Assembly: GCA_964344485.1 (NCBI GenBank)
Contig: CAYFNF010000005.1
Location: forward strand, 1-64,000
Direction: 5' to 3'
From: CAYFNF01 sp964344485
Lineage (GTDB): Bacteria > Patescibacteriota > Patescibacteriia > UBA9570 > XYC2-FULL-38-9
DNA length: 64,000 bases
The notes below the pieces were generated by a model. That model made no database searches. It saw only the letters and a list, made by a program, of their open reading frames with translations, and was not told the DNA's origin. The position numbers were made by a program, and so were the translations under genes. Shown here piece after piece: positions 26,169 to 36,096 of the stretch (the stretch's first letter is position 1; each line of letters begins with the position of its first letter).

Positions 26169-27953
26169 TTACTTCCACCCACTAATACGCGCCCCTCCTT
26201 CAAACCCTTCAGCAAAAACACGCTCATTGAATAGTACAGTTTTTGCTTTGGTATATCGATACACCTTCACCCACGCCTCACCGTCTCCAGCCTGACTCAC
26301 TAGAATCTCATCTTTTCCATCTTCTTCCCAGTCCACCACACTCACATCTACAGGTCCGGTAAATCCTGAACCAAATGGAGTGATCTTCCTATCTTTTTTA
26401 TACCCACTGAGCTCCATAACGCGCACGACTCCTTTTTTATCACCACCAGAACCAATAATAATCTCGTCCTTCCCATCATCATCAACGTCTCCAGCAGCGA
26501 CATTTACTCCACCGCGATAGCTTTTCTTAAACACACGCGAGACATCGCCGCGTTTCCCATCCTCACTCAACACCGTTACTTTTGATAGTCCATCACTTAG
26601 CCCAACAACAACTTCATCCACTCCATCTCCGTCAACATCCCCTGCTGCAACGTCCACGCCTTTCTTATGTGCTTTTTTAAATGGTTGCTTCTTCCATAAC
26701 AAGGTTCCGTTGCGTTCATACGCTCGAACCTGCACAGTTTGCCCCGGACCCGATCCAACGATAATCTCATCCACTCCATCTGCATCAATATCTCCGGTTG
26801 CAATACTCCCACCGTTCTTTCTCTTGGCAGGGAACGCCTTAAAATTATTTAACTTTGTTCCTTTGCGTGTTAACACATGTACCTTGGATTCATCGCCAGC
26901 TCCTTTTAGCGTTACAATATTATTCGCACCATTACCGGTCACATCACCAACTGCTACGTCACCTCCGCCTTCCCAGGTCTTTTTATAGACTCGAAATGCT
27001 TCATCTTCATCACCAGTTTGATAGTACGTCTTTACTGCTCCGTAACTGGGCGCTCCACTCATAACTGCTGCAACTCGGGTATAACTCGCGTTCCACTTCT
27101 TTTGTACATACGTAGTGTCTGTGGTGCTCCGCCCTTCTCCATCTTTAGCAGTGGCTCGCAAGTACAACTTCCCGTCATCAAACTCAGATAAATAGGATGA
27201 AAATAGATACGGATAGAATGACCCATCAGTTGCAGTAGTAATAGTCTCCCAGGTCTTTTTCCCATCATCACTCGCCTCAATCTTTAACGACTGTACACCA
27301 CTGCCTAAATCACTCGCATAGACGTATGTTGCAAACCCATCACCGATCACATCCCCTTTCTCTACACTCCAGCTCACCTCTGGGTCCCATTTGTCTTCAA
27401 TTAAATGATTAGGAATATAGACTTCTGGATCGTACCAATCATCTTGAGTATCTAAGTCAGTCACATGGCCATAATACACCCACTCTCCTGAGTAAGCACT
27501 TTTATGAATGCCAAAATGTAGATGCGGAGTCCAACCACCATTATCTGCTTGGCAGCCGAGCACGCCGATCTGATCACCAGCCTCAACTCGATCTCCTTCA
27601 GAGACCATCAACACCGACGGCCGCAGATGTCCGTATAATGAAACAATATTCTTACTCGGGCGCTCATGTTCGATCAAAATTACTAATCCAAACTGAGACC
27701 GTTCAGCCACATCAACGACTACACCATCTGCTGTTGCATAGACCGGCCCGCCTGATCCAAATTCAAATCCAGCATCTACACCCATATGGTAGTACCCGCT
27801 AGAAAACGTGTCTCCGTGTTCCGTAGTGACATTCCACGAGGACAGTGGATAGATAAAATTATCTGCGACTGCAGCACTTACAGGAGAACCAGAGAAAACA
27901 AAACACCCAAGAGTGAACAAGAGTGTTATGGAAAAATTTCTAAAAAATATCAT
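26169..27953 (-). CDS. Secreted M23 (LytM) peptidase-domain protein with FG-GAP repeats
   Basis: 594 residues. Signal peptide to about 27 (PVSA). Peptidase M23 domain at about 30-165 with zinc ligands in YYHMGVDAG and TPHLHFGIH and the VSLYGHL motif. Central Ig-like part (about 200-290). C-terminal FG-GAP/VCBS repeats (about 320-590) with calcium-loop patterns such as GDIDADGVDEIIVG and GDVDGDGVDEVVVG. Predicted to cut peptidoglycan or pilin-like peptides at the surface. Sits 1 bp after the SPFH gene stop. Confidence 0.9.
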   Translation of the reverse strand: MIFFRNFSITLLFTLGCFVFSGSPVSAAVADNFIYPLSSWNVTTEHGDTFSSGYYHMGVDAGFEFGSGGPVYATADGVVVDVAERSQFGLVILIEHERPSKNIVSLYGHLRPSVLMVSEGDRVEAGDQIGVLGCQADNGGWTPHLHFGIHKSAYSGEWVYYGHVTDLDTQDDWYDPEVYIPNHLIEDKWDPEVSWSVEKGDVIGDGFATYVYASDLGSGVQSLKIEASDDGKKTWETITTATDGSFYPYLFSSYLSEFDDGKLYLRATAKDGEGRSTTDTTYVQKKWNASYTRVAAVMSGAPSYGAVKTYYQTGDEDEAFRVYKKTWEGGGDVAVGDVTGNGANNIVTLKGAGDESKVHVLTRKGTKLNNFKAFPAKRKNGGSIATGDIDADGVDEIIVGSGPGQTVQVRAYERNGTLLWKKQPFKKAHKKGVDVAAGDVDGDGVDEVVVGLSDGLSKVTVLSEDGKRGDVSRVFKKSYRGGVNVAAGDVDDDGKDEIIIGSGGDKKGVVRVMELSGYKKDRKITPFGSGFTGPVDVSVVDWEEDGKDEILVSQAGDGEAWVKVYRYTKAKTVLFNERVFAEGFEGGARISGWK

Positions 27954-28499
27954 CTATTGAGTAATGCTGCCCAGCAGTACATCAACAATCACGATTCCTT
28001 TTGGCGACAAGCTCGTGACTAGCTCATGGTGAATACGGCGTTCAATCTCTGCGCGCTTATTCGTAAAGAAATCATTTGCATTGTATTCAGCAGACACAGT
28101 ACGAACACGCGAACGGATGGTTGGGCGGACAATCTTTTCTACATAATTATCACCGATGCTCTGCCATAACTGTGTTGCATTATCTGGATCGATGTGAAAA
28201 AGCACGGTCATCTCCATAATCACATTCTGTCCGTCTTTGGTTGCAGCGATTACCTCTTGATCTCCAAGATCGCTGGTAGCAATATCAAACCCTCGGCGCA
28301 CCTGATATTCCTGTACTTGTGTATTGAATAATTTTGCTTTATGCCAGAACGGCATCTTGAGATGCAGTCCAGGTCGCAACACCTTTAACAGTACTCCTTT
28401 TCCATGACTGTAAATACAGGCAACGTATCCTGGTGGCACAGAGACAAACATCCCGAATAAGATGTCCTCTATTGCTATTGAAATAATTAGCTTGTCCAT
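27954..28499 (-). CDS. SPFH/band-7 (prohibitin-like) protein, short
   Basis: 181 residues. A short hydrophobic N-terminus then the band-7 core: VPPGYVACIYSHGKGVL, RPGLHLKMPFW, and TKDGQNVIMEMTVLFHID, ending with the prohibitin-type RAEIERRIHHELVTSLSPKGIVIVDV. The coiled-coil and C-terminal part of normal prohibitins (250-300 residues) is missing; the gene ends immediately before the next one. Overlaps the 3' end of yidC by 13 bp. Probably forms membrane microdomains or regulates proteases, but truncation may alter this. Confidence 0.85.
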   Translation of the reverse strand: MDKLIISIAIEDILFGMFVSVPPGYVACIYSHGKGVLLKVLRPGLHLKMPFWHKAKLFNTQVQEYQVRRGFDIATSDLGDQEVIAATKDGQNVIMEMTVLFHIDPDNATQLWQSIGDNYVEKIVRPTIRSRVRTVSAEYNANDFFTNKRAEIERRIHHELVTSLSPKGIVIVDVLLGSITQ

Positions 28500-29230
28500 A
28501 AATCGTTGACGCTAGATTTTAATTTTTCATCTTGGATGAACTTCACAACAATCCACTTAATTAAGCGAATCCATAAGGAGAAGACAACCGAAGTGGCAAT
28601 AAACACTGCTTTTCCAGATGGCAAAATAATAGTTGCGAGGTACGTTCCGATCGGCAGGCCTATAAGCAGCGCTTTATCGATGGTAGAAGCTTCATGATAG
28701 TGTTTTACCTTCCGAATCGCCTGATGAAAGAATACCACAGCAGCAGCAAACAGTGAAGCATAGGTGTTTGGCACAATCATATTGAACCAGCCGAGAAAGT
28801 ATGGGTCGATTACCCCTGGGTCTGGCATGAACCCATATAGTTCATTATGTCCAATAGTCTGAAGCCCTGATGAAAAAATACTATAAAGTACTACTAAAAT
28901 TACCAACTGGAACACCAAAGAGAGAAAATTCGACATGACTCCAATCTTGTTTCGCTGCAACAATGACTTTATAGCTTCTCGCTGCTTTTGAACGTTGTAC
29001 TTATATCGAACCTTAATTTGGTCAATTAATGGCTGCAATCGTTCGAGTCGGTGCTCTGAGCGTGCGGAACGAATGGAGAACGGGAGTAGAACAACACGAA
29101 TAGAAATAGTAAGAAAAATAACCGCTAGTCCCATGTCCTTGCCAGGTGAGACGGCGTAGAAAAAAATCAACAGATTGTATAACGGCTCATATAAACCGTC
29201 GTACCAGACAAACTGAATAAAGTTGATCAT
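28487..29230 (-). CDS. yidC: YidC/Oxa1 membrane protein insertase
   Basis: 247 residues from ATG 29230; the frame is open further upstream but the typical N-terminus (MINFIQFVWYDGLYEPLYN) begins here. Five membrane helices. The conserved Arg in the hydrophilic groove is in ISIRVVLLPFSIRSAR. A helical hairpin loop (LERLQPLIDQIKVRYK, QRNKIGVMSNF) follows. It inserts membrane proteins alone or with SecYEG. First gene of a minus-strand operon with SPFH, M23 and deiminase-like genes. Confidence 0.93.
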   Translation of the reverse strand: MINFIQFVWYDGLYEPLYNLLIFFYAVSPGKDMGLAVIFLTISIRVVLLPFSIRSARSEHRLERLQPLIDQIKVRYKYNVQKQREAIKSLLQRNKIGVMSNFLSLVFQLVILVVLYSIFSSGLQTIGHNELYGFMPDPGVIDPYFLGWFNMIVPNTYASLFAAAVVFFHQAIRKVKHYHEASTIDKALLIGLPIGTYLATIILPSGKAVFIATSVVFSLWIRLIKWIVVKFIQDEKLKSSVNDLWTS

Positions 29231-29327
29231 GTCTATAGTATAATTGAAATTATGGAAAAAGTCAACGCGTCCGCACAACCGTTTGCGGCAATATTTAACT
29301 ATATCTGATAAAAAAGGGCCTTCGACT

Positions 29328-29852
29328 CTACTTCGTTCGTTGGTCTTCGTGTTGTGCCTCCGGGGGCCACGATCCGAATCGCCGAGCGATCGCTGCTTGT
29401 ACTGGTTCGCTGACCTCTTCCATTGGCCAGTGGTAGTATTGAGCACGGTAGTGTGCACTGGGGCACTCCACTCGTATACTCAACCATCGTTCAGGATTGT
29501 CGCTAGCGCGAGCAACCTCTACCAGTGCCTCATCGGTTTCGACTGGCCAAAGCACAAGCCTATCGAAGATCGCATTCTTGAGCGTGTACATGCTGGAGAC
29601 CGTGCTGTTATTGAACCGCAAGCGGCGCAAGCAGATCTGCAAGCCGTACAGCATGGAGCACAGGAGCGTGAGTGTTCCAGACCTGGTTGGCGGGTTCCAC
29701 CGCTCACTTCGCAATACGCCAGCTGCTTCGCCGGCATGCGTTCCAAGCCTGTGCAGCACCTCCCTGTTCGGATTGTGGCTGACGAGCAGCCCCTCTCTTG
29801 AAGCGTGGTCGAAGGCTCTCTCACACCGCTGCAGCACCGTCATTCCGTTCAC
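29328..29852 (-). CDS. GC-rich island gene, unknown 174-residue protein
   Basis: GTG start 5 bases after GGAGG. Acidic/basic soluble protein with a helical N-terminus, a hydrophobic stretch in the middle (GTLTLLCSMLYGLQICL), and a C-terminal part rich in Trp/Tyr (RAQYYHWPMEEVSEPVQAAIARRF). No domain recognised. Own promoter at 29899-29927; T-run at its 3' end (29310-29315 read on the minus strand). Codon use is GC-rich but less extreme than the other island genes. Confidence 0.65.
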   Translation of the reverse strand: MNGMTVLQRCERAFDHASREGLLVSHNPNREVLHRLGTHAGEAAGVLRSERWNPPTRSGTLTLLCSMLYGLQICLRRLRFNNSTVSSMYTLKNAIFDRLVLWPVETDEALVEVARASDNPERWLSIRVECPSAHYRAQYYHWPMEEVSEPVQAAIARRFGSWPPEAQHEDQRTK

Positions 29853-29898
29853 TGCACCTCCGCGTTGAATCTACATGGTGTTATGAGAAAGCGATCCT

Positions 29899-29927
29899 AC
29901 ACTAATGAATCTCACGACTATTGTCAA
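29899..29927 (-). promoter_or_regulatory. Promoter of the 29328-29852 unit
   Basis: Minus strand TTGACA, 17 bp, TAGTGT. Confidence 0.6.
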
Positions 29928-29992
29928 TACTCTACTGTAAAACAAAAACAAATCCCCCTCAGTGACGAGGGGGACTGTATGACGTGAACGAT

Positions 29993-32900
29993 CTACTCTT
30001 GAACGATGAATAAACCAGACTTGGCAAACGCAGTACTATTTGCTTTTGGCTTCTTTGTGCTACGCGCCCGTACTTTTACGCGAATGGTCTTTCCGACGTC
30101 TGCTGATTGAATAGTCAGTCGTTTTCGTTGCAACTTCTTCTTGGCCTTCATCTTAAAGGTATGCTTCTTCTTATACGCCTTCTTACCGAATTTGAATGGA
30201 ATAGCTTTGTTACTCTTATCCACGACCTTGATAACTGCTCTCAGCTGTTTTCTTCGTGGGCGTTGAGTGAAGCGCATAGTGAATGACCCTGTCTCGTCCT
30301 CATTCACTACTTTATTAGTTACTCGAACCTTTCGAGGAATCAGCGGTTTAGTTCTTAGCGAAAGGAAATCTGTCCAATCACTTTGAATAGAACCAGAGAC
30401 TGCTCGTACCCGCACTTTGTAAGCGGTATTCGCAGTACGCTTCAAGATCACCTTGTTTTTCTTTGAAGTAGAATAGGTTTTTTTCTTCTTCTTTCCCTTC
30501 CACAGCTGCACCTTGTATCCAGTCGCTCCGGTCACTGCGTCCCACTTCACTTTGAATGACTTTGCTTTTCGCAGTTTCTTCACTGAACGAAGATTCTCCG
30601 GTGTGCTGAGCTCTGCCTCAGTCGAAGCAGTGCTACGAGATGAAGTGGTAATCGCAAATGTACCAAATTTAGATACATTTGCAGTGACAGTGCTGGCATC
30701 TGAGTTTACCACTGCTCCGGTGACGTCCTTCCATGACGTTCCATCGTACACTGCAATAGTGATATCATCTGCCTCCACACCTGCGTCACTCAACTGAGAT
30801 GCGGTATATGGAAGGGTAATTGCAACAGCGCTATTGAACTTCGTAACCTTTGAATTATTACTGTCCAGCACTTCTGCACGGTATCCATACGACAGCACTT
30901 GATGAGAAGACGAGCTCGGAATTTCTGAAGTAGGGGTGACCACTCCAGTCATAGTGTCTTCGGAAGACTTGGTAGAGTACGCTGGTAGAACAAACTTGGC
31001 TCCATCAGAGAAGTTGAATACCTGCTGAGTAGAAGAACTAAACGATTTGCGTTGTGAAGCTGGTAATGTAGTGGTTGCGCTCGCTACATTGAATGAAATA
31101 CCAGCTGCAGAGATCCCGGTGGCTGCACTACCACTAAAGCTAAAGTCCATCGTCTCAGTTGCTTCATCTACTGTGAGCGCCACGGTTCCAGAATCATGTG
31201 CGACTCCGTCATCGTCGTCATAGGTTGCGCGTAGTGTCCAATCTTCCCCCTGAATTACTTGCAACGAGTATGCACCGCTAGCGTCGGTCTCTGTGCTCGT
31301 CTGTGCACCATCAGATGAAAATGCACCTACTAATGCACCTTCTATTGCGTTGCTGCTTGAATCAGTCACTGTGCCAGAAATAGTAGCGTCAGCTTCTCGA
31401 GCGACAAAGCTAAGGTCTAAAGAATCGCCGCTTGCAATAATCACAGTCTGAGACTCGGGGTTCAAGTAACTCGACCCATCAGGAACATTGACTGTAACCG
31501 TATACGTGCCTGCGGGAAGGTCTTTGGTGAATGCGCCATTAGTGTCTGTATTCACGGAAGCAGATACTGTCGTGGAAGACAACACTGCAGTTGCGCCATC
31601 AATTGCTGTGTCATCCGGCGCTGTTAGTGTTCCGCCGATAGTCGCATCTGCTGCAACAAGTTCGAAGTCAACAGTTGCAGAGTCACCGGATGCTAATACC
31701 ACTGAGTTGTCAGTTGAAGGTATTGGATAGACATCATACCCCTCGGGTGTATAGAAATTCACCGTCCAGTTTCCAGGTGCTACATCTAACTGATAGGTAC
31801 TGGACCACGCGTCTGTACATGCATATCCGTTCCCACCGTTGTCTGCACAGACTGTTGCATAGAATCCAGCGGCACTGGTAAATCCTGTTATCGTTCCAGT
31901 GATTGTTGCGTCATTCTCTGCTGCCCATATTCCCACATCAACGGTTTCTGTGGATGCTACATCGATAGTAGCAGACACTGGCGCTTCTGGAGATGAGTCA
32001 GAGAACGTGCCAGAGTCCATAATTGTATAGTCATTGTTGTAGTAATCCAGGTACGCTTGAAGTGTATACCCTCCTTCTGGAGATGCAGGAACATCTAGTT
32101 CAAAGTAGGAGTTCTCTACCCAGCCCCACATCGCGTTACTATAGAAGTCAGCGGTACGGCCTCCGGTACCAGTAGCAACAGTCACAAATCCGTTTACGCC
32201 TGGAATGATCTCCCCTGCCTGTGCGTGCCCTTCTGCATATCGGAAGTATCCTTTCAGCTGTGCGTCTGCGACTGCAAAGGTAAAGTTCACTCCTGATGTA
32301 GTTGTATTCTCTGTTGCTTCGATAACCTGCGTTCCTTCTAGAGAAACATAGGTAATTCCTGTGCCGGTGCTACTAGAACTCGTACCATCCGATGTTGGGC
32401 CCTCAGCAACTACGGAATATGTTTCATATCCGTCATACTTGTCACCTTCATCATACCCATCTCCGCCTTCGTATCCATCGCCCCCATCATACTCATCTCC
32501 GCCTTCGTACCCGTCACCACCTTCTGAAGACGAGGAGCAGTTATCACCGCTCGTTCCTGAAGGATAGCTCTGTACATACCACGTGCCTGGAGTCACATTT
32601 GCTGTATAGGATCCGTCTTGATCAGTAGTAGCATCAAACCAGTCACCACCGTTCGTCTTATACCCCCACACCCATTGGCAACCAATTCCGGCTCCTTCAG
32701 AATCGCGGACGTAACCGGAAACCACTGCATTTCTATCCAACAGTGTCATATCCACTTCTTTGGTTTCTTGCGAACCAATAGTTACCAGTACATCATTTGG
32801 CGCACCTTGCTCACAGCTCGTTTGATATGCAAATGCGCTGACACTGTACGTTCCTGCCGGAAGGCTGAGCTCCGCAACGCCGCTACTGACATCTGCCCAT

Positions 32901-34633
32901 TGCCATACCGTGTCTGAATTCACGCTGACTCCAGCGCCAGAGCTGACTAGCCCGCCTCCACATGCAGAGGAATTATAGAGTGATACTTGCAACGTTGCAT
33001 CCGCTGCCACAGCAACTACATCGCCGAGCGCAACTGTGCTACCGGTATTATCTGCAAATGATGCAGTATATGTCTGCGTAAAGAAGTACGTGGCTGGGTA
33101 TTCATACGAGTCAAAGTAGATCGTATAAGAGCCGGCACCAACGTTTTGGCTCATACTTCCGTCCTCGCCTGTTGTTCCGTAAAAATAGTTCTTTCCATCA
33201 TTAGTCCAGCCGTAGTAATACGCTTGTACTGGAGTATTTGCAGCTCCGGAGTACCCTGAGCTACTCGATCCGGATGTATACGTAGTTGCAGTGATCGTGT
33301 TATTTGCTGATTCCAATACCAATGCTACATTCGAATTTGGCGCGGTAAACGCTTGAGGTTCTGGTGCGATGTATTGCGCTGACGCATCGCCATCATCCAT
33401 GCCAACCCAGTCAACTTCTGCGGTATAATCACCAGCATCAACATTAAACAACGCTTGCCCATTAACCGTATATCCCCATTTCCAAACAGTATATGTGGAG
33501 TCATAGACATAGATATACGTCCAATCCGGTGCTGGGGTCGTACCGTCTGGTTTATAGACATTTACAATCACGCTTGGTTCTACTAGCTCGATATTCGTCG
33601 GCAGTCCGCTTGTAGTTCCAAGATCTGCATCAAACGTAAATTCAATTTTATCTGGTGCTGTATAGGTTCCAGTGTGCTCTGTTCCTGTGATATCAAACTC
33701 TAAGTAATACGTCCCGCTCGTATCCAAGGAAAATGAGAACGTTCCGGTTTCACTAGTCTCAAACCATTCATATACGGACCAGGTATCATTATATACCCAC
33801 CCCCATGCGCTACTTACTGCTGCTGCTTCTGGTGTCAATAATGTTGCAGACACGTTCGGTACGCGCATCTCGAATGCATCACCGCTTACTCCATCTCGAT
33901 AGACTGTCTCACCTGCGGTAAACACAATTTCTTCAGCAGAAGGAGCCTGTAATTCAAGTTCTCCATAGTAGGAAAAAGAAACTTCGCAGGTTCCGCTAAG
34001 CTGCCCAGCAATAGTGAACTCACCGCTGGTGTCTGTTGTTGCATATGCATAGGTATACTCCGCCCCTTCATAACAGTTTACATTCACATAGACATCTGCC
34101 ACTCCTAACGTTGTACTTGGGTCAATTACTACTCCATCTAACGCAACAGTTCCAACAACAAATGAGTTTGCGGTCATATTGACCCATTCATAGGTGATGT
34201 AATCTGTATAAGAGCCTGTCAACTGATATGACCCTTCTGTTTCGACATTCGTTACATTAGCTACAGTGAACTCTGCTGCTACTCCTGCAGTGAGGGTTTC
34301 TGAGAGTTCAATAGTCATGTTCCCAATATCATCAACTGTCATATCACCATTCCCAGAGGTGAGTGTTGCAGCACTCAGATCAAAGTATTCCATGTCTCCG
34401 TTGTCCAACATCGCGGATGGCGTGTAGAAATAGAGATATGTTCCACTTGAGACATCAGACTCCGGAGTAAAAGAGAACGTCCAGTCACTACTCCCTCCGG
34501 GAGTCGTACTGGTTGTCTCCATGGTCATGGTCAGGTCACTAGCTGCTGCTGATTGAAAAAGCGCTAGCACACCGACAAACGCAATAGCTGCAACCGCAGC
34601 CCACTGCTTAAATCGTAGAAATGTTTGAGTCAT
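29993..34633 (-). CDS. Giant secreted protein of CarboxypepD-reg repeats with FN3 and basic C-terminus
   Basis: 1546 residues. Signal peptide to about 31 (SAAAS). About ten CnaB/CarboxypepD-reg type sandwiches (pattern V.G.V......I.GA.V......T.T...GAYSL). Near residues 700-745 is a low-complexity Gly-Asp-Tyr-Glu repeat (GGDGYEGGDEYDGGDGY). Later come a ZU5-like domain (about 1170-1350, FSDGAKFVLPAYST, AITLPYT), an FN3 domain and a lysine-rich beta tail, as in the 2797, 16805 and 47066 products. Probably a long surface stalk or adhesin for host contact; this is inference. Confidence 0.85.
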   Translation of the reverse strand: MTQTFLRFKQWAAVAAIAFVGVLALFQSAAASDLTMTMETTSTTPGGSSDWTFSFTPESDVSSGTYLYFYTPSAMLDNGDMEYFDLSAATLTSGNGDMTVDDIGNMTIELSETLTAGVAAEFTVANVTNVETEGSYQLTGSYTDYITYEWVNMTANSFVVGTVALDGVVIDPSTTLGVADVYVNVNCYEGAEYTYAYATTDTSGEFTIAGQLSGTCEVSFSYYGELELQAPSAEEIVFTAGETVYRDGVSGDAFEMRVPNVSATLLTPEAAAVSSAWGWVYNDTWSVYEWFETSETGTFSFSLDTSGTYYLEFDITGTEHTGTYTAPDKIEFTFDADLGTTSGLPTNIELVEPSVIVNVYKPDGTTPAPDWTYIYVYDSTYTVWKWGYTVNGQALFNVDAGDYTAEVDWVGMDDGDASAQYIAPEPQAFTAPNSNVALVLESANNTITATTYTSGSSSSGYSGAANTPVQAYYYGWTNDGKNYFYGTTGEDGSMSQNVGAGSYTIYFDSYEYPATYFFTQTYTASFADNTGSTVALGDVVAVAADATLQVSLYNSSACGGGLVSSGAGVSVNSDTVWQWADVSSGVAELSLPAGTYSVSAFAYQTSCEQGAPNDVLVTIGSQETKEVDMTLLDRNAVVSGYVRDSEGAGIGCQWVWGYKTNGGDWFDATTDQDGSYTANVTPGTWYVQSYPSGTSGDNCSSSSEGGDGYEGGDEYDGGDGYEGGDGYDEGDKYDGYETYSVVAEGPTSDGTSSSSTGTGITYVSLEGTQVIEATENTTTSGVNFTFAVADAQLKGYFRYAEGHAQAGEIIPGVNGFVTVATGTGGRTADFYSNAMWGWVENSYFELDVPASPEGGYTLQAYLDYYNNDYTIMDSGTFSDSSPEAPVSATIDVASTETVDVGIWAAENDATITGTITGFTSAAGFYATVCADNGGNGYACTDAWSSTYQLDVAPGNWTVNFYTPEGYDVYPIPSTDNSVVLASGDSATVDFELVAADATIGGTLTAPDDTAIDGATAVLSSTTVSASVNTDTNGAFTKDLPAGTYTVTVNVPDGSSYLNPESQTVIIASGDSLDLSFVAREADATISGTVTDSSSNAIEGALVGAFSSDGAQTSTETDASGAYSLQVIQGEDWTLRATYDDDDGVAHDSGTVALTVDEATETMDFSFSGSAATGISAAGISFNVASATTTLPASQRKSFSSSTQQVFNFSDGAKFVLPAYSTKSSEDTMTGVVTPTSEIPSSSSHQVLSYGYRAEVLDSNNSKVTKFNSAVAITLPYTASQLSDAGVEADDITIAVYDGTSWKDVTGAVVNSDASTVTANVSKFGTFAITTSSRSTASTEAELSTPENLRSVKKLRKAKSFKVKWDAVTGATGYKVQLWKGKKKKKTYSTSKKNKVILKRTANTAYKVRVRAVSGSIQSDWTDFLSLRTKPLIPRKVRVTNKVVNEDETGSFTMRFTQRPRRKQLRAVIKVVDKSNKAIPFKFGKKAYKKKHTFKMKAKKKLQRKRLTIQSADVGKTIRVKVRARSTKKPKANSTAFAKSGLFIVQE

Positions 34634-34863
34634 ATGTTTGATTTTAATTTATTTGTATAAATAAACGCCGGTATGATACCGACGAAAATAGCTTTAACTC
34701 TCTTGAGGCTTCAAGTAGATAAAGTAATTATTGTAGTAATTGCTATACATGATGGCTTGGCTTACTGCATAGTTATATACAGTAAGTGCATAATGAATTA
34801 TAGCATTTTTTACAAGGTAAAACAAGGTTGTCATATAACGTATGAAAGAGCGCCTTAATATTC

Positions 34864-34892
34864 TTGACAACTTGTCTCTGCGTGAGTATGAT
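34864..34892 (+). promoter_or_regulatory. Promoter of the 34901 gene, leaderless arrangement
   Basis: TTGACA (34864-34869), 17 bp, TATGAT (34887-34892); the ATG follows 8 bases later, so transcription should start on the start codon. Confidence 0.7.
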
Positions 34893-34900
34893 GAATTGTC

Positions 34901-36040
34901 ATGGTTAAAGTAGCAAAAGAAGAACAAATCCTAGAACTCATTAACCAAAGCGCTTCCGTGCTTATTTGTTTGCCAGAACAACCAAGCACAGATGCAATCG
35001 CTTCGGGTCTTGGAGTGTTATCTACCATTGAAAAATTGCAGAAAAAAGGAAAGGTAGTGTCCTCAGGATTTCAACTACCCACCAATCACTCTTTCCTGCC
35101 GAAGAGCAACGAAATCTTTGATGACGTCTCGACGTTGCGTAAATTTATTATCTCGCTTGATACGTCCACTACCAGCGTGGAAGAGCTTTCCTATAATATT
35201 GAAGGAGACAAATTAAATATCTATATCGCTCCGAAAGACGGTTTCTTTTCTGAAGAGGACGTGCAGACGCAATCCGGAGAGTACGCATTTGATTTAGTTA
35301 TTACTATTGATAGCCAAGATTTGGATTCACTTGGTCGGCTATATGAGATGAACGCCGAATTTTTTTATCGCACACCAATTGTAAATATTGACCATAGCCC
35401 AGCAAATGACCACTTTGGTCAGATCAATTTAGTGCATGTGACTGCTACCTCTACATCCGAAATTGTCTTTGAGCTAATAAAGGATTGGGGTGAGCAGATA
35501 CTAGATGAATATATTGCAACAAACTTGCTGACTGGAATGATCTCAAAGACCAAGAGCTTTCAATCGGGCTCTATTACACCGCGTTCACTTGCAATTGCTT
35601 CTCACTTAATTTCGCAAGGAGCACGACGTGAAGATATCGTGAAGCACTTATACCAATCAAAGAAAGTCTCTACATTAAAACTCTGGGGACGAGCACTGAC
35701 TAAACTGCAGGCAGATATTGACAACAAGATCGTCTGGTCCGTTCTTTCTCATCAAGATTTTACTGAAACTGAAGCAGAAGAAGATGATCTATCAGACGTC
35801 ATTGATGAGCTGATTATTAACACTCCAGAAGCGAAAAACGTCTTCCTGCTCTACCCAAAGGACAAGCAAACTATTCGCGGACTTATCAGCACAGCTCCAT
35901 ATATTAATGCATTGGATCTATTTCAAGATTTCTCTCCTGAAGGCTCTGAACATTACGTGACGATATCTGTTACTGACAAAACCATACAAGAAATTGAACA
36001 TATTATTCTAGACCATCTGCGCAAGGTCGCAGTAGCGTAG
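34901..36040 (+). CDS. DHH-family (NrnA/RecJ-like) protein with degenerate metal site
   Basis: 379 residues with DHH phosphoesterase organisation: PSTDAIASGLGVL (motif I), TIDSQDLDSLG (motif II) and NIDHSPAND (motif III), then a C-terminal part in the position of DHHA1. The usual His-x-x-Asp-x-Asp of motif I and DHH of motif III are changed (DHS), so nuclease activity is uncertain. NrnA-type enzymes degrade nano-RNA or cyclic dinucleotides. Likely leaderless; ends with an AGCGG/CCGCT terminator at 36055-36082, directly before pilB. Confidence 0.75.
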   Translation: MVKVAKEEQILELINQSASVLICLPEQPSTDAIASGLGVLSTIEKLQKKGKVVSSGFQLPTNHSFLPKSNEIFDDVSTLRKFIISLDTSTTSVEELSYNIEGDKLNIYIAPKDGFFSEEDVQTQSGEYAFDLVITIDSQDLDSLGRLYEMNAEFFYRTPIVNIDHSPANDHFGQINLVHVTATSTSEIVFELIKDWGEQILDEYIATNLLTGMISKTKSFQSGSITPRSLAIASHLISQGARREDIVKHLYQSKKVSTLKLWGRALTKLQADIDNKIVWSVLSHQDFTETEAEEDDLSDVIDELIINTPEAKNVFLLYPKDKQTIRGLISTAPYINALDLFQDFSPEGSEHYVTISVTDKTIQEIEHIILDHLRKVAVA

Positions 36041-36096
36041 TAATTCCACGACAGAGCGGCTTTTATTAACACCGCTTTTTTGATATACTCTGGTAT

